A DNA stretch of 19,476 nt from an uncultured Gammaproteobacteria bacterium (GCA_946887385.1 CAMPKU010000054.1:1-19476), one strand, 5' to 3'; shown: positions 1 through 6,683, numbered from the stretch's first letter. Notes: generated by a model from the sequence alone, not told the origin. Translations and numbers: made by a program.

Positions 1-89
1 GTGCAGGCCCTTCCGGGACGCTCGCGCGCAGGAAGCGCGCGAGCGAGCCTACAGGGACGTATTCACGGCGGTCCCGGATGGGCCTGCAC
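1..89. repeat. Compound palindromic intergenic repeat (REP/MITE-like)
   Basis: Bases 1-19 and 71-89 form an inverted repeat matching at 18 of 19 positions. Directly inside the left arm lies a second, perfect 10-bp hairpin (20-29 with 35-44, loop AGGAA). GGGAC at 54-58 can also pair with GTCCC at 71-75, so the element can fold as a branched structure. It lies downstream of the minus-strand oxidase gene and starts at base 1, so it may extend beyond the window. I see no second copy in the window. Its intergenic position and nested palindromes resemble dispersed REP-type elements, but that class is inferred. Confidence 0.6.
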
Positions 90-128
90 GCGCCCGCAGC
101 GAAACGCAGTGACGCTCGCAGCAGGTCG

Positions 129-143
129 GCTCGTCGGACGAGC
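129..143 (-). terminator. Small dyad just after the oxidase stop codon
   Basis: GCTCGTC-G-GACGAGC is a perfect dyad ending 1 bp from the oxidase stop codon (145-147). It could fold as a 6-bp hairpin with a 3-nt loop at the transcript 3' end. No T-run follows, so intrinsic termination is not demonstrated. Confidence 0.3.
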
Positions 144-144
144 G

Positions 145-1515
145 CTAGGGCAGAGTAGGCGGAAGGTAGGCTTGGAAGAACTGGTTGACGAGGCGGTCGT
201 AAGGATCGAGCTGCCGGCGCACTTTGTTGAAGAAGGCGAGGCGCGTGCCGAAGCGCTGGTTCACGACCTCGGGCGCCGCGTTGCGCGTCTGGTTGAAGAG
301 CGGTACGCCGTGATGCTTGGCCGCGAAGTCCGCGAAGTCGAGCACGAAGTCGTCCCAGCCGTCGATCTGCGTGGATAGCGGGCTCAACGTGAACATCGAG
401 CTATCGAACGACGGCGACAGCAGCGAGCTGCGGTCGCGGTTCAATCTGAAGCCCACAGTGGGCATATCGCAGCGGAAGCCCGTGCGCGCGTAGTACTCCT
501 TGCAGAACAGTTTGTACGCGAGCGCGGTGGTGGCGAACTCGGCGGCCGGGAACGCCCAGGTGGTGTACGTGAAGCGGTTGCGACTGCCGAGCATCCGATA
601 GCGGCCGCTTTGCTCGACCGAGTTGCTGCCGCTGCGCACGAGCGCATTGTTGACGAGGGATTGCGCGGCTGCGCTCAAGCTATCGATTAGCGGATACCGA
701 ATCTGGCGAATCGGCACGGCCATGCCGAGCGAGCGCGCCGCCTCCGGTAACGCCGTATAGACCGCCCAATCTTTGAGCCGCCAGGCGAACTTGCGCCCTG
801 GATCGCCTTCGGCCGCGGGCCGCCGCAGCTCGAGATAGATGCGATCGCGGAACGGGAGCACATACAGCTTCACGCCGGCCGTCGCGCCGAGCAGCTTGGG
901 ACCCAGCTTGCCGAAATCCTTGAACGACACCTTCGCGGTCTGCACGGAAAAGCCCTGCACGGGCCGAACGCGCAACGTTACCTCGTACACGACTCCGAGT
1001 AGCCCGTAGCTCAAGCGCATCAAGGCGAGCAAGCTCTTGGTCTTTTCGCTGACCACGAATTTCTTGCCGTTCGGGCTCAACACTTTGAGCTGCACGGCAT
1101 GCGAGGCGAATTGGCCGACGTCGCCCGCCATCGATGCTTCGAGGCTGGCCGCCGACACCGCGCCGCCCACCGTGCGGTTGGCGAGATCGAAGCCGCCGAC
1201 GAGCTCGAGGCCTTCGTCGCTCAAAATTTCGGCCAGCTCCGTGAGCGCGATGCCGGGTTGAACGGTGACGCGGTCGCGCTCGATCTTCAGCACGCGGTTC
1301 ATCGCCGACAGGTCGAGCTGCGTGCCGCCGTTGGCCGTGACGCAGCGGGTCGTCGAGCTGCCCGAGCCGACAGGCCGCACAGGGCTCGGATAACGCTTGG
1401 CGTCGAGCAAGACCTGCATGATTTCGGTGGGCGTGGAGACTTCGACGGTGACGGCGGGGCCGTTCGACGCCACGACAAGGTTCGGGCGGCGTTTGCGCGC
1501 GACGGCGGTATTCAT
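145..1515 (-). CDS. FAD-binding oxidase (FAD_binding_4 / sugar-lactone oxidase-like), under a c-di-GMP riboswitch
   Basis: 456 aa, ATG start at 1515 with AGGGAG 11 nt upstream. The N-terminal half fits the FAD-binding PCMH fold: a phosphate-binding loop VRPVGSGSS at about 46-54, VQPGIALTELAEIL at about 85-98, TVGGAVSAAS at about 115-124 and GLLGVVYEVTLRVRP at about 171-185. The C-terminal end (RRQLDPYDRLVNQFF) resembles the lactone/aldonolactone oxidase family. Two oddities stand out. The histidine that often carries covalent FAD in the GxGHS loop is Ser, so FAD is probably non-covalent. The HWxK signature near the C-terminus of aldonolactone oxidases is not visible, and GVPLFNQT stands at that place. 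The substrate therefore cannot be assigned. There is no signal peptide, so it is probably cytoplasmic. It has its own promoter and riboswitch leader. Confidence 0.9.
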   Translation of the reverse strand: MNTAVARKRRPNLVVASNGPAVTVEVSTPTEIMQVLLDAKRYPSPVRPVGSGSSTTRCVTANGGTQLDLSAMNRVLKIERDRVTVQPGIALTELAEILSDEGLELVGGFDLANRTVGGAVSAASLEASMAGDVGQFASHAVQLKVLSPNGKKFVVSEKTKSLLALMRLSYGLLGVVYEVTLRVRPVQGFSVQTAKVSFKDFGKLGPKLLGATAGVKLYVLPFRDRIYLELRRPAAEGDPGRKFAWRLKDWAVYTALPEAARSLGMAVPIRQIRYPLIDSLSAAAQSLVNNALVRSGSNSVEQSGRYRMLGSRNRFTYTTWAFPAAEFATTALAYKLFCKEYYARTGFRCDMPTVGFRLNRDRSSLLSPSFDSSMFTLSPLSTQIDGWDDFVLDFADFAAKHHGVPLFNQTRNAAPEVVNQRFGTRLAFFNKVRRQLDPYDRLVNQFFQAYLPPTLP

Positions 1516-1585
1516 GAGCGGACGGACTCCCTAACGGTGCCGCCGGTCGACGAATGGAGGGCCGCGAACGCAGTGCTCGTGCTGG

Positions 1586-1676
1586 GCCGGCGACCCCGCT
1601 GTCGTAGGACCTATTCAGGCCCGTTAGACCGGAAGCTTTGTGTCCCCGGCTTTCACCGGGTTTACCTTTAATCGGC
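1586..1676 (-). promoter_or_regulatory. Cyclic-di-GMP-I (GEMM-I) riboswitch aptamer
   Basis: Read on the minus strand, the order of conserved blocks matches the GEMM-I consensus. AAAGGTAAACC is the 5' strand of the binding pocket. A CCCGG/CCGGG stem follows with a GAAA tetraloop (1645-1660). GGACACAAAGC (1635-1645) is the conserved CAAAG segment that supplies the intercalating adenine. CCGGTCTAA is the tetraloop-receptor side, and AGCGGGGTCGCCG closes the 3' side. A 4-bp P1 (GCCG 1673-1676 with CGGC 1586-1589) closes the aptamer. Aligned to the Vibrio cholerae Vc2 aptamer, the position equivalent to G20 is G, which favours c-di-GMP over the G20A cGAMP-sensing variant. The pocket A18, A47 and C92 equivalents appear conserved. 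The downstream gene is the FAD oxidase. Confidence 0.9.
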
Positions 1677-1683
1677 GGGTCCG

Positions 1684-1712
1684 ACTATCGCCGAGCGCCG
1701 CGTCTCATGCAA
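1684..1712 (-). promoter_or_regulatory. Sigma70-like promoter for the riboswitch/oxidase transcript
   Basis: The minus strand carries TTGCAT (1707-1712), a 17-bp spacer and GATAGT (1684-1689). Transcription would start near 1677, right at the 5' edge of the riboswitch aptamer. That placement is the main support, because the boxes themselves are only moderate matches. Confidence 0.5.
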
Positions 1713-1763
1713 GCGACCCGCGCTCACCACGCGAATCCGAGAGCCGTGCGGCGCGGCGTTATG

Positions 1764-2831
1764 TCAATCGGCCGGGGTGACGGCGCTGTTGCGGTTGTGG
1801 CCGAGCGCCTCATCGAGGAAGCGATAAATCTTGCGGCGCGACACGTTGAGCCCGATCGGCGTCAACGAATAGAACGCGCTGCGATGCCGATAGAGGAACG
1901 TCACCCGCTGCGGATGGCCCGTGATCTCCCACAACGCGGCGCGCGCCGATTCCGGCATGCAGTCGTCGAACATCGCGTCGATCATCAAGATTTTATTGGG
2001 ATCGTAGCGGCCGGCAAACCGCACGGGGTCGGCAGGATCGAACAGCCCCTTGAAGAACTCGCGGTACTCCTCCACGGTCCAGCCGAAGGTGCGCAGCACG
2101 TGGTTGCGCACTTCGCCGGCCCGGTTATCGCACACGGCGAATATGTCGGCGAACCGTGCCGCGCTCATCATCAGCACACCTGCTGCAATGCGCGGCTCGT
2201 TGGCCAGCAACGTCGCGGTGACGAGGGCGCTCATGCTGAAGCCGACGAACGCGATGCGCGTGGCATCGATCTCGGGCTGTGCGGCGGCCCATTCCACGAG
2301 GCGCCGCATGTCGACGACGGCCGAGCGGTAGCGTTCCGCGCTGTCGACTGCCATGGCGCGGAATGCGGCCTCGGTAGGCGCCGAGCTCAGCTCAGCCCAC
2401 GGAAAAACGGGCGCATCGCCGTAGATCCACATGACGTGCGTGTCGTTGCCGGCGCGGCGCGCATAGCCGGTCGAGATCTTCGCGGGCGGATAGCTGCTCG
2501 TGCCCCAGATCGGCATGACCACGACCAGGCTCTTTCGGCCGGGATCCTTCGAGCGGAAGTACTGGCCTTCGACGAGATTCTCGGGGTGGCCGTTGCGGCC
2601 GCTGGAGCGAAACGAAAAGCCCACGATCTCGTGAGTCCGCGTCTCGTCGAACGGCTCCGAGAGCTCCACGGGCGTGCGCTCGAAGGTGGCGAAAGGTGCC
2701 GCCGCGGTTTGCGACGGCTCGTAGCGGAACCCGGGCGGAGGATCCAAGTTGCGCTGAATGTGCAGCACGCAGCCGCTACACGTAAGCGCGATCGCGGCTG
2801 CAAACAGCTTGAGCATTGCGCCGCTGCGCAC
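1764..2831 (-). CDS. Putative lipoprotein alpha/beta hydrolase
   Basis: 355 aa. The chosen start is GTG at 2831, because GGAG lies 5 nt upstream of it; an ATG at 2816 (residue 6) is the alternative. The N-terminus has a hydrophobic stretch ending in TCSGC, which gives a lipobox-like site with Cys21. Cys at -3 is unusual, so lipidation is probable but not certain. The body looks like an alpha/beta hydrolase: VVVMPIWG at about 103-110 (first strand and turn), and a nucleophile elbow GFSMS with Ser199. A possible acid lies in MIDAMFDDC (about 283-291), and His316 in YRHRSAF is a possible catalytic His. The elbow is GxSxS rather than GxSxG. Substrate unknown. It follows the MacB-type permease by 12 bp, so the two are probably co-transcribed. 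Confidence 0.8.
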   Translation of the reverse strand: MRSGAMLKLFAAAIALTCSGCVLHIQRNLDPPPGFRYEPSQTAAAPFATFERTPVELSEPFDETRTHEIVGFSFRSSGRNGHPENLVEGQYFRSKDPGRKSLVVVMPIWGTSSYPPAKISTGYARRAGNDTHVMWIYGDAPVFPWAELSSAPTEAAFRAMAVDSAERYRSAVVDMRRLVEWAAAQPEIDATRIAFVGFSMSALVTATLLANEPRIAAGVLMMSAARFADIFAVCDNRAGEVRNHVLRTFGWTVEEYREFFKGLFDPADPVRFAGRYDPNKILMIDAMFDDCMPESARAALWEITGHPQRVTFLYRHRSAFYSLTPIGLNVSRRKIYRFLDEALGHNRNSAVTPAD

Positions 2832-2843
2832 GAGCGCTCCGCG

Positions 2844-4055
2844 CTACTCGTACCGCAGCGCTTCGATCGGATCGAGACGCGCGGCGCGGCGCGCCGGCCA
2901 AATTCCGAAGAACAGGCCCACGCCCACGCTGAACGCAGAGGCAAGGCCCACGGATTCCGGCGACACGAACACTTCCCAGCCGGCGAAGCGCGACAGTGTG
3001 CGCGCGGCAACAGTGCCGAGCAGAATGCCGAGCCCGCCGCCGAGCAGACACAGGGTGACGGACTCCACGAGGAACTGAAGCATGATGCTGAAGCGCGTGG
3101 CGCCGAGCGCCATCCGGATGCCGATCTCGCGCGTTCGCTCCGTAACGCTCACGAGCATGATGTTCATGATGCCGATGCCGCCCACGATGAGGCTGACGCC
3201 GGCGATGCTCGCGAGCAGCATCGTGAACGTCTGCTGGGCTTCCTGCTGCGTGGCCAGGAATTCGCGCCGATCGACGATCGAGAAGTCGTTGGCGCTGCCG
3301 GGCACGAGCTTGTGCCGCCGGCGCAGCACACGTTCGATGTCGACCATCGCGCGCTCCATCGATGCGTCCTCCGCGACGCGGACGTTGATGTTGTCCAGCG
3401 TATCGCGGCCGAACACGCGCTGCTCCGCCGTCCGAAAAGGGATCACCGCCGAGAAATCGGGGCTTTGGTTACCGAACCCGCCGCCCACGCTCTCGAAAAT
3501 GCCGATGACCTCGAACGGCTGGCCGTTGACGGCAATCGTGCGTCCCACGAGGGTGGCTGGATCCGCTTCCAGCCGCTCCGGGATGTCCGAGCCGAGCACC
3601 ACGAGGCGCTTTCGCTGCTCGTCCTCGAACGCCGTGAAGAATCGCCCGTGCGAGAGCTTGTAGTTGAACACGCTGGCGTAATCGGCCGTAGTGCCGACGA
3701 GCCGCGAGTTCGTGTTCAGGTTATCGAGCTTGATCTGGCCCCGGTTCTGCATCTCGGGCACCACTGCATCGAGATAACGCGAGTCGGCGAGCATCGCATA
3801 CACGTCGTCCACGACGAGCGTTTGCCGGTCGCGCGAGATGCCGCCCGAAAAGAACTGCGCGGCGTTGATCGTGAGAATGTTGGCGCCGAGCGCCGCGATC
3901 TGGTCGTCGATGCGCTTCTGCGCGCCGGAGCCGGCCGCGAGCATCGTGATGACGGCTCCCACACCGATGATGATGCCGAGCATCGTTAGCGCTGCGCGGA
4001 ACAGGTTGGCGCGAATCGATTGAAGCGCAACGATGACGATTTCGCCAAATAGCAT
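2844..4055 (-). CDS. MacB/FtsX-family ABC transporter permease
   Basis: 403 aa, the usual length for a stand-alone permease of this family. TM1 is about residues 22-42 (ALTMLGIIIGVGAVITML). A MacB-type periplasmic core domain covers about 45-250. Three further TM segments follow at about 278-302, 325-350 and 372-392. The cytoplasmic coupling motif VTERTREIGIRMALGA (about 304-319) is typical. No ATPase domain is fused and no ATPase gene is in the window, so the nucleotide-binding partner must be encoded elsewhere, possibly not adjacent, since the upstream neighbour is divergent. Family members move lipoproteins, peptides or macrolides, or act as mechanotransmitters; the substrate here is unknown. 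It is first in an operon with the lipoprotein-like hydrolase. Confidence 0.93.
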   Translation of the reverse strand: MLFGEIVIVALQSIRANLFRAALTMLGIIIGVGAVITMLAAGSGAQKRIDDQIAALGANILTINAAQFFSGGISRDRQTLVVDDVYAMLADSRYLDAVVPEMQNRGQIKLDNLNTNSRLVGTTADYASVFNYKLSHGRFFTAFEDEQRKRLVVLGSDIPERLEADPATLVGRTIAVNGQPFEVIGIFESVGGGFGNQSPDFSAVIPFRTAEQRVFGRDTLDNINVRVAEDASMERAMVDIERVLRRRHKLVPGSANDFSIVDRREFLATQQEAQQTFTMLLASIAGVSLIVGGIGIMNIMLVSVTERTREIGIRMALGATRFSIMLQFLVESVTLCLLGGGLGILLGTVAARTLSRFAGWEVFVSPESVGLASAFSVGVGLFFGIWPARRAARLDPIEALRYE

Positions 4056-4084
4056 GGGTGCAGGCCGTTCGAACAGTGGCGCCT

Positions 4085-4113
4085 AACCTAGGCAGCCCGG
4101 CCCGGGTGGTCAA
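4085..4113 (-). promoter_or_regulatory. Candidate promoter of the MacB-permease operon
   Basis: The minus strand has TTGACC (4108-4113), a 17-bp spacer and TAGGTT (4085-4090), 30 bp before the permease ATG. The -35 box is good and the -10 box is weak. The short dyad GCCTA-ACC-TAGGC (4081-4093) overlaps the -10 region. Confidence 0.4.
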
Positions 4114-4149
4114 GCTCGAAGCGCTCAATTTTTCTGCAGGTTGCCGTTC

Positions 4150-4179
4150 TCGACACCGCCGCGGGCGGCCGCGTACCAT
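4150..4179 (+). promoter_or_regulatory. Candidate promoter of the M23 peptidase gene
   Basis: TCGACA (4150-4155), an 18-bp spacer and TACCAT (4174-4179) would start transcription near 4186, about 50 nt before the ATG. It shares the 181-bp divergent region with the permease promoter. Confidence 0.35.
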
Positions 4180-4236
4180 CGTTTCGTGGGCTACGAAGCT
4201 GGCCAAAGCGTTCTTCGCCGCGCCGCGCGAGCGGCC

Positions 4237-5184
4237 ATGCGCGGCTGCTCGGTGCGCAATTTTTTCGCTCTGTTCGTGGGCACCACGTTCGGCTTGTTGC
4301 CGCTACTGTCGGCTGCGCCGGCCACGCGTTCCCTCGAGCTGTTGCCGTATGCGCCGCAGTATCCGCATCAGGCCCATGGCTACGAGCTAGCGTCCACGCG
4401 TTTGCTGCAAAACCCGCCCGGGCGCGATTGGTTGGCCGCGGCGGACCGCGCGCTCACGCAGCCCGTGCGAATCGAGTTGCCGTATGCGAAAGCCGGCGAA
4501 CGCGCCCGCAGCGACGCGGCGCTCGGCTACGCGTTCACGGTGCCTGTCGGGCGGCGAGTCTCGGTGAAGCTCACGCGGCCCGAGGACGGCGGCGAGCTGT
4601 TCGTCGATTTGTTCCGCGTCACACCGTTCCGACACGAGCGCGTGGGCGGAACGCTTCCGGGCAGCGCCACCGAGCCGTTCACGATCGAGGTGATCGAGGG
4701 CGGCGACTATGTGCTTCGCGTGCAGCCGCGACTCGCGGCGGCAGAGAGCTACGACCTTGCCATCGAAGCAGGCGCTTTGCTGGCCTTTCCCGTCCGCGGC
4801 GTCAACACGAGCGCGATCTGGAGCGGCTTCGGCGCCGAGCGTGACGGCGGCCGCCGAGCGCATCGCGGCGTCGACATCTTTGCCGCGCGCGGCACCCCCG
4901 TGCTCGCCGCCACCGACGGGTGGGTCACCCGCGTCGAGACGACGCGCGTCGGCGGCAATGTCATCTGGATGCAGCCCTTGTTCGGCAACATGCGCGTCTA
5001 CTACGCGCACCTGCACGAGCAATGGGTGAAGCCCGGCGACTTCGTCACGGCCGGGCAGCCGCTCGGTGCCGTCGGCAACACCGGCAACGCCGTCACCACG
5101 CCCCCGCACTTGCACTTCGGCGTGTACGTGCGCCAGGCGGGCCGCCGCGGCGGCGCACAAGATCCGGCGGAATTTCTCCGCTAA
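4237..5184 (+). CDS. Secreted M23-family metallopeptidase
   Basis: 315 aa from ATG 4237. An in-frame TTG at 4141 would add 32 residues without a better signal, whereas ATG 4237 directly opens a signal peptide (FFALFVGTTFGLLPLLSAAPA, about residues 9-29). A middle region (about 90-180) has the alternating beta pattern of a pre-peptidase C-terminal (PPC-like) sandwich. The M23 (LytM/lysostaphin) domain follows: zinc ligands His209 and Asp213 in HRGVD, His258 in YAHLH, and the HLHFG motif with His291 and His293. All catalytic residues are present, so it should be active. M23 enzymes cleave peptide cross-links or glycine-rich peptides; the likely substrate is peptidoglycan in the periplasm. It is divergent from the permease operon. 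Confidence 0.92.
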   Translation: MRGCSVRNFFALFVGTTFGLLPLLSAAPATRSLELLPYAPQYPHQAHGYELASTRLLQNPPGRDWLAAADRALTQPVRIELPYAKAGERARSDAALGYAFTVPVGRRVSVKLTRPEDGGELFVDLFRVTPFRHERVGGTLPGSATEPFTIEVIEGGDYVLRVQPRLAAAESYDLAIEAGALLAFPVRGVNTSAIWSGFGAERDGGRRAHRGVDIFAARGTPVLAATDGWVTRVETTRVGGNVIWMQPLFGNMRVYYAHLHEQWVKPGDFVTAGQPLGAVGNTGNAVTTPPHLHFGVYVRQAGRRGGAQDPAEFLR

Positions 5185-5241
5185 GGGATCCGAAGCCTGC
5201 GTCGTTGCGAGCCTCGCTGCGCTCGGCTAGTCTCCCGCGGT

Positions 5242-5466
5242 ATGAGCCTGCGCGATCAAGTCGATCGGCTATTACCGGGCTGGAGGCAGTGGTATCCGAG
5301 CCTTTTCGATGCCGCGGCCGATCTCGGCTTGATCCGTGCGCGCGTCTGTCCGCCGGGCAGCCTATTGTTGAGCCGCCGCCACGCCGACGTGCAGCGGGCC
5401 GCCGAGGAAGCGCATCGCGAGCGCTGGGGCGGCGGTCCTCCCGAAGATCCCCCCGACCGCCGGTAG
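5242..5466 (+). CDS. Small hypothetical protein
   Basis: 74 aa, ATG start, ending 8 bp before the stop of the convergent esterase gene. I do not recognise the family. The protein is mostly helical and charged (LRDQVDRLLPGWRQWY at the start, then RHADVQRAAEEAHRERW), with one Cys, no signal peptide and no membrane segment, and a Gly/Pro-rich tail. Codon third positions are GC-rich like the neighbours and it is not a shadow of another gene, which supports coding. No convincing Shine-Dalgarno site precedes it. It could be translated from the M23 transcript, whose gene ends 57 bp upstream. Confidence 0.45.
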   Translation: MSLRDQVDRLLPGWRQWYPSLFDAAADLGLIRARVCPPGSLLLSRRHADVQRAAEEAHRERWGGGPPEDPPDRR

Positions 5467-5474
5467 GGGACGTC

Positions 5475-6338
5475 TTAGAGGTGGGCGTTCAGGAACGCGG
5501 CCACTCGCTCGACATTCTCCGGGGAATAGAACGCGTCGCCGCCGTGCGCCGCGCCGTGCACGACGATGAGCTCCGCGTCGAGGCCGAGCCGCTCGTAAGC
5601 GCCTTCGAGCTCGTGCGATTGGTTGATGGGCATCTGCGGATCCAGGTCGCCGTGCAGCAGTAACAGCGGCGGGTCGCCCGCATCCACTTGGAACACCGGG
5701 CTGGCGGCCTGCGCCAGCGCTTCGTTGTCTTTCGGCGCCGCGCCGAGCAGGCGCGCCACGGCGGGCTCGCGGATGCGCAGGCCGAAAGGAGTCGATTGCG
5801 TCAGGATCGTCGTCAGGTTCGTGGCGGGGAAGTACGACACGATGGCGTGCACGGCCGAGGATTCGCCGCGATGCTCGCCCATGGCGCCCTCGAGCTCCGC
5901 GTGGCCGTTGCTCGTGCCGACGAGGGCCGCGAGGTGCGCACCCGACGAGGCGCCCGCGATGCCGATCCGACTCGCGTCGTAGCCAAAGCGCCCGGCCTGC
6001 GCCCGCAGGTACCGAATGGCGGCCTTGATCTCGTGAACCTGACCCGGGAACGGCGCCTTCGAAGCGGGGCTGAAATCGACGCTCGCAACCGCGAAGCCCC
6101 GTTCGATGAGGGGCTCGAGCGGCATTGCCGATTTGTTGCCGGCCTCCCATGCCCCGCCGTGCACCCACACGATCAGCGCAGCGCCGGCACCCGACTCCGG
6201 AAGGTAGAGGTCGAGCCGGAGCGGTTCGCCGGCGGCGCTCGTTGCGTACGGGATGTCGGCCTGGATAGACGGTGCTGCGCCCGCCCCGGACGTGCCGGCG
6301 ACCAAGAACAAAGCCGGTAGTAGCTTAGTGCGAATCAT
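5475..6338 (-). CDS. Secreted alpha/beta hydrolase (BD-FAE-like esterase)
   Basis: 287 aa from ATG 6338. A farther in-frame ATG at 6383 is rejected because a good -10 box (6366-6371) lies downstream of it and because a GGGGGGA ribosome site precedes 6338. The signal peptide is MIRTKLLPALFLVAGTSGAGA. Catalytic features are all present: oxyanion loop HGGAW (about 60-64), nucleophile elbow GASSG with Ser131, acid Asp233 in HGDLDPQMP and base His265 in HGAAHGG. This layout is that of the BD-FAE/carboxylesterase (Aes/lipase-like) group, which cleaves acyl or feruloyl esters. The true substrate is unknown. It converges with the small ORF and diverges from the sulfur operon. Confidence 0.92.
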   Translation of the reverse strand: MIRTKLLPALFLVAGTSGAGAAPSIQADIPYATSAAGEPLRLDLYLPESGAGAALIVWVHGGAWEAGNKSAMPLEPLIERGFAVASVDFSPASKAPFPGQVHEIKAAIRYLRAQAGRFGYDASRIGIAGASSGAHLAALVGTSNGHAELEGAMGEHRGESSAVHAIVSYFPATNLTTILTQSTPFGLRIREPAVARLLGAAPKDNEALAQAASPVFQVDAGDPPLLLLHGDLDPQMPINQSHELEGAYERLGLDAELIVVHGAAHGGDAFYSPENVERVAAFLNAHL

Positions 6339-6365
6339 TCTGGCGTCCCCCCCGCGTTCGGAGAA

Positions 6366-6371
6366 ACTATA
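6366..6371 (-). promoter_or_regulatory. -10 box of the esterase gene
   Basis: The minus strand reads TATAGT (5 of 6 to consensus), 27 bp before the ATG at 6338. The -35 position at 17-bp spacing is a poor match, so an activator may be needed. Confidence 0.5.
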
Positions 6372-6437
6372 CGTCATGCCCACGCGCGGAGCAGCGCGTA
6401 CTGCGCGGTGCGGTGTAGCGGGCTATGCACAGCGCCG

Positions 6438-6452
6438 TTCCAAACTTTGGAA
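6438..6452. promoter_or_regulatory. 15-bp perfect dyad, candidate operator
   Basis: TTCCAAA-C-TTTGGAA has 7-bp arms with a single central base. It lies about 67 bp upstream of the esterase -10 box and about 230 bp upstream of the sulfur-operon -10 box. The odd-length symmetry suits a dimeric repressor or activator. The regulator is unknown. Confidence 0.4.
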
Positions 6453-6542
6453 TTAGCGCCCGGCCTGCGCCCGGTTGTCGTTCGATCCTGCAGCGCAGTC
6501 GTCGTAAGATGGCGTAGCGCTTTGATAATTCGGGGGAAGCTC

Positions 6543-6564
6543 GTTTTTTGACGGTTTTTTGACC
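6543..6564 (+). repeat. Tandem T-rich 11-mer
   Basis: GTTTTTTGACG (6543-6553) is followed at once by GTTTTTTGACC (6554-6564), 10 of 11 bases identical and in phase with the DNA helix. TCGTTTT (6541-6547) is also complementary to AAAACGA (6565-6571). The unit lies in the most AT-rich part of the window, about 50 bp from the DnaA-box cluster. Confidence 0.6.
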
Positions 6565-6615
6565 AAAACGACTTGAGATTAATAAACACTGCGGCGCGCG
6601 ACGTTTTCTCAGTCG

Positions 6616-6650
6616 TTCTCCACAGCGTTATCCACAGTTTTTGTGAACAG
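6616..6650. promoter_or_regulatory. DnaA-box cluster
   Basis: TTATCCACA at 6628-6636 is a perfect consensus DnaA box. TTCTCCACA at 6616-6624 matches 8 of 9, and the reverse-strand CTGTTCACA (6642-6650) matches 7 of 9. Two same-strand boxes 12 bp apart suggest cooperative binding, so either a DnaA-regulated promoter or a DnaA titration or unwinding site. Confidence 0.5.
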
Positions 6651-6683
6651 TTTGGGAGGCGAGGTGGCGGGTGCGGGCCTGTG

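Noticed and set aside
1762..1767. Minus-strand TTGACA as the -35 box of the oxidase transcript
   Set aside because: No acceptable -10 box lies 16-18 bp downstream, whereas the TTGCAT/GATAGT pair is correctly spaced and starts at the riboswitch edge.
1638..3989. A very long plus-strand open frame (783 codons) opposite the hydrolase and permease genes
   Set aside because: Its translation is Arg/His/Glu-rich low-complexity sequence typical of the antisense frame of high-GC genes, while the minus-strand frames encode recognisable families.
6541..6650. Calling the DnaA-box region the chromosomal oriC
   Set aside because: Only one perfect and two imperfect boxes are present and no replication genes are nearby; reported as a DnaA-box cluster only.
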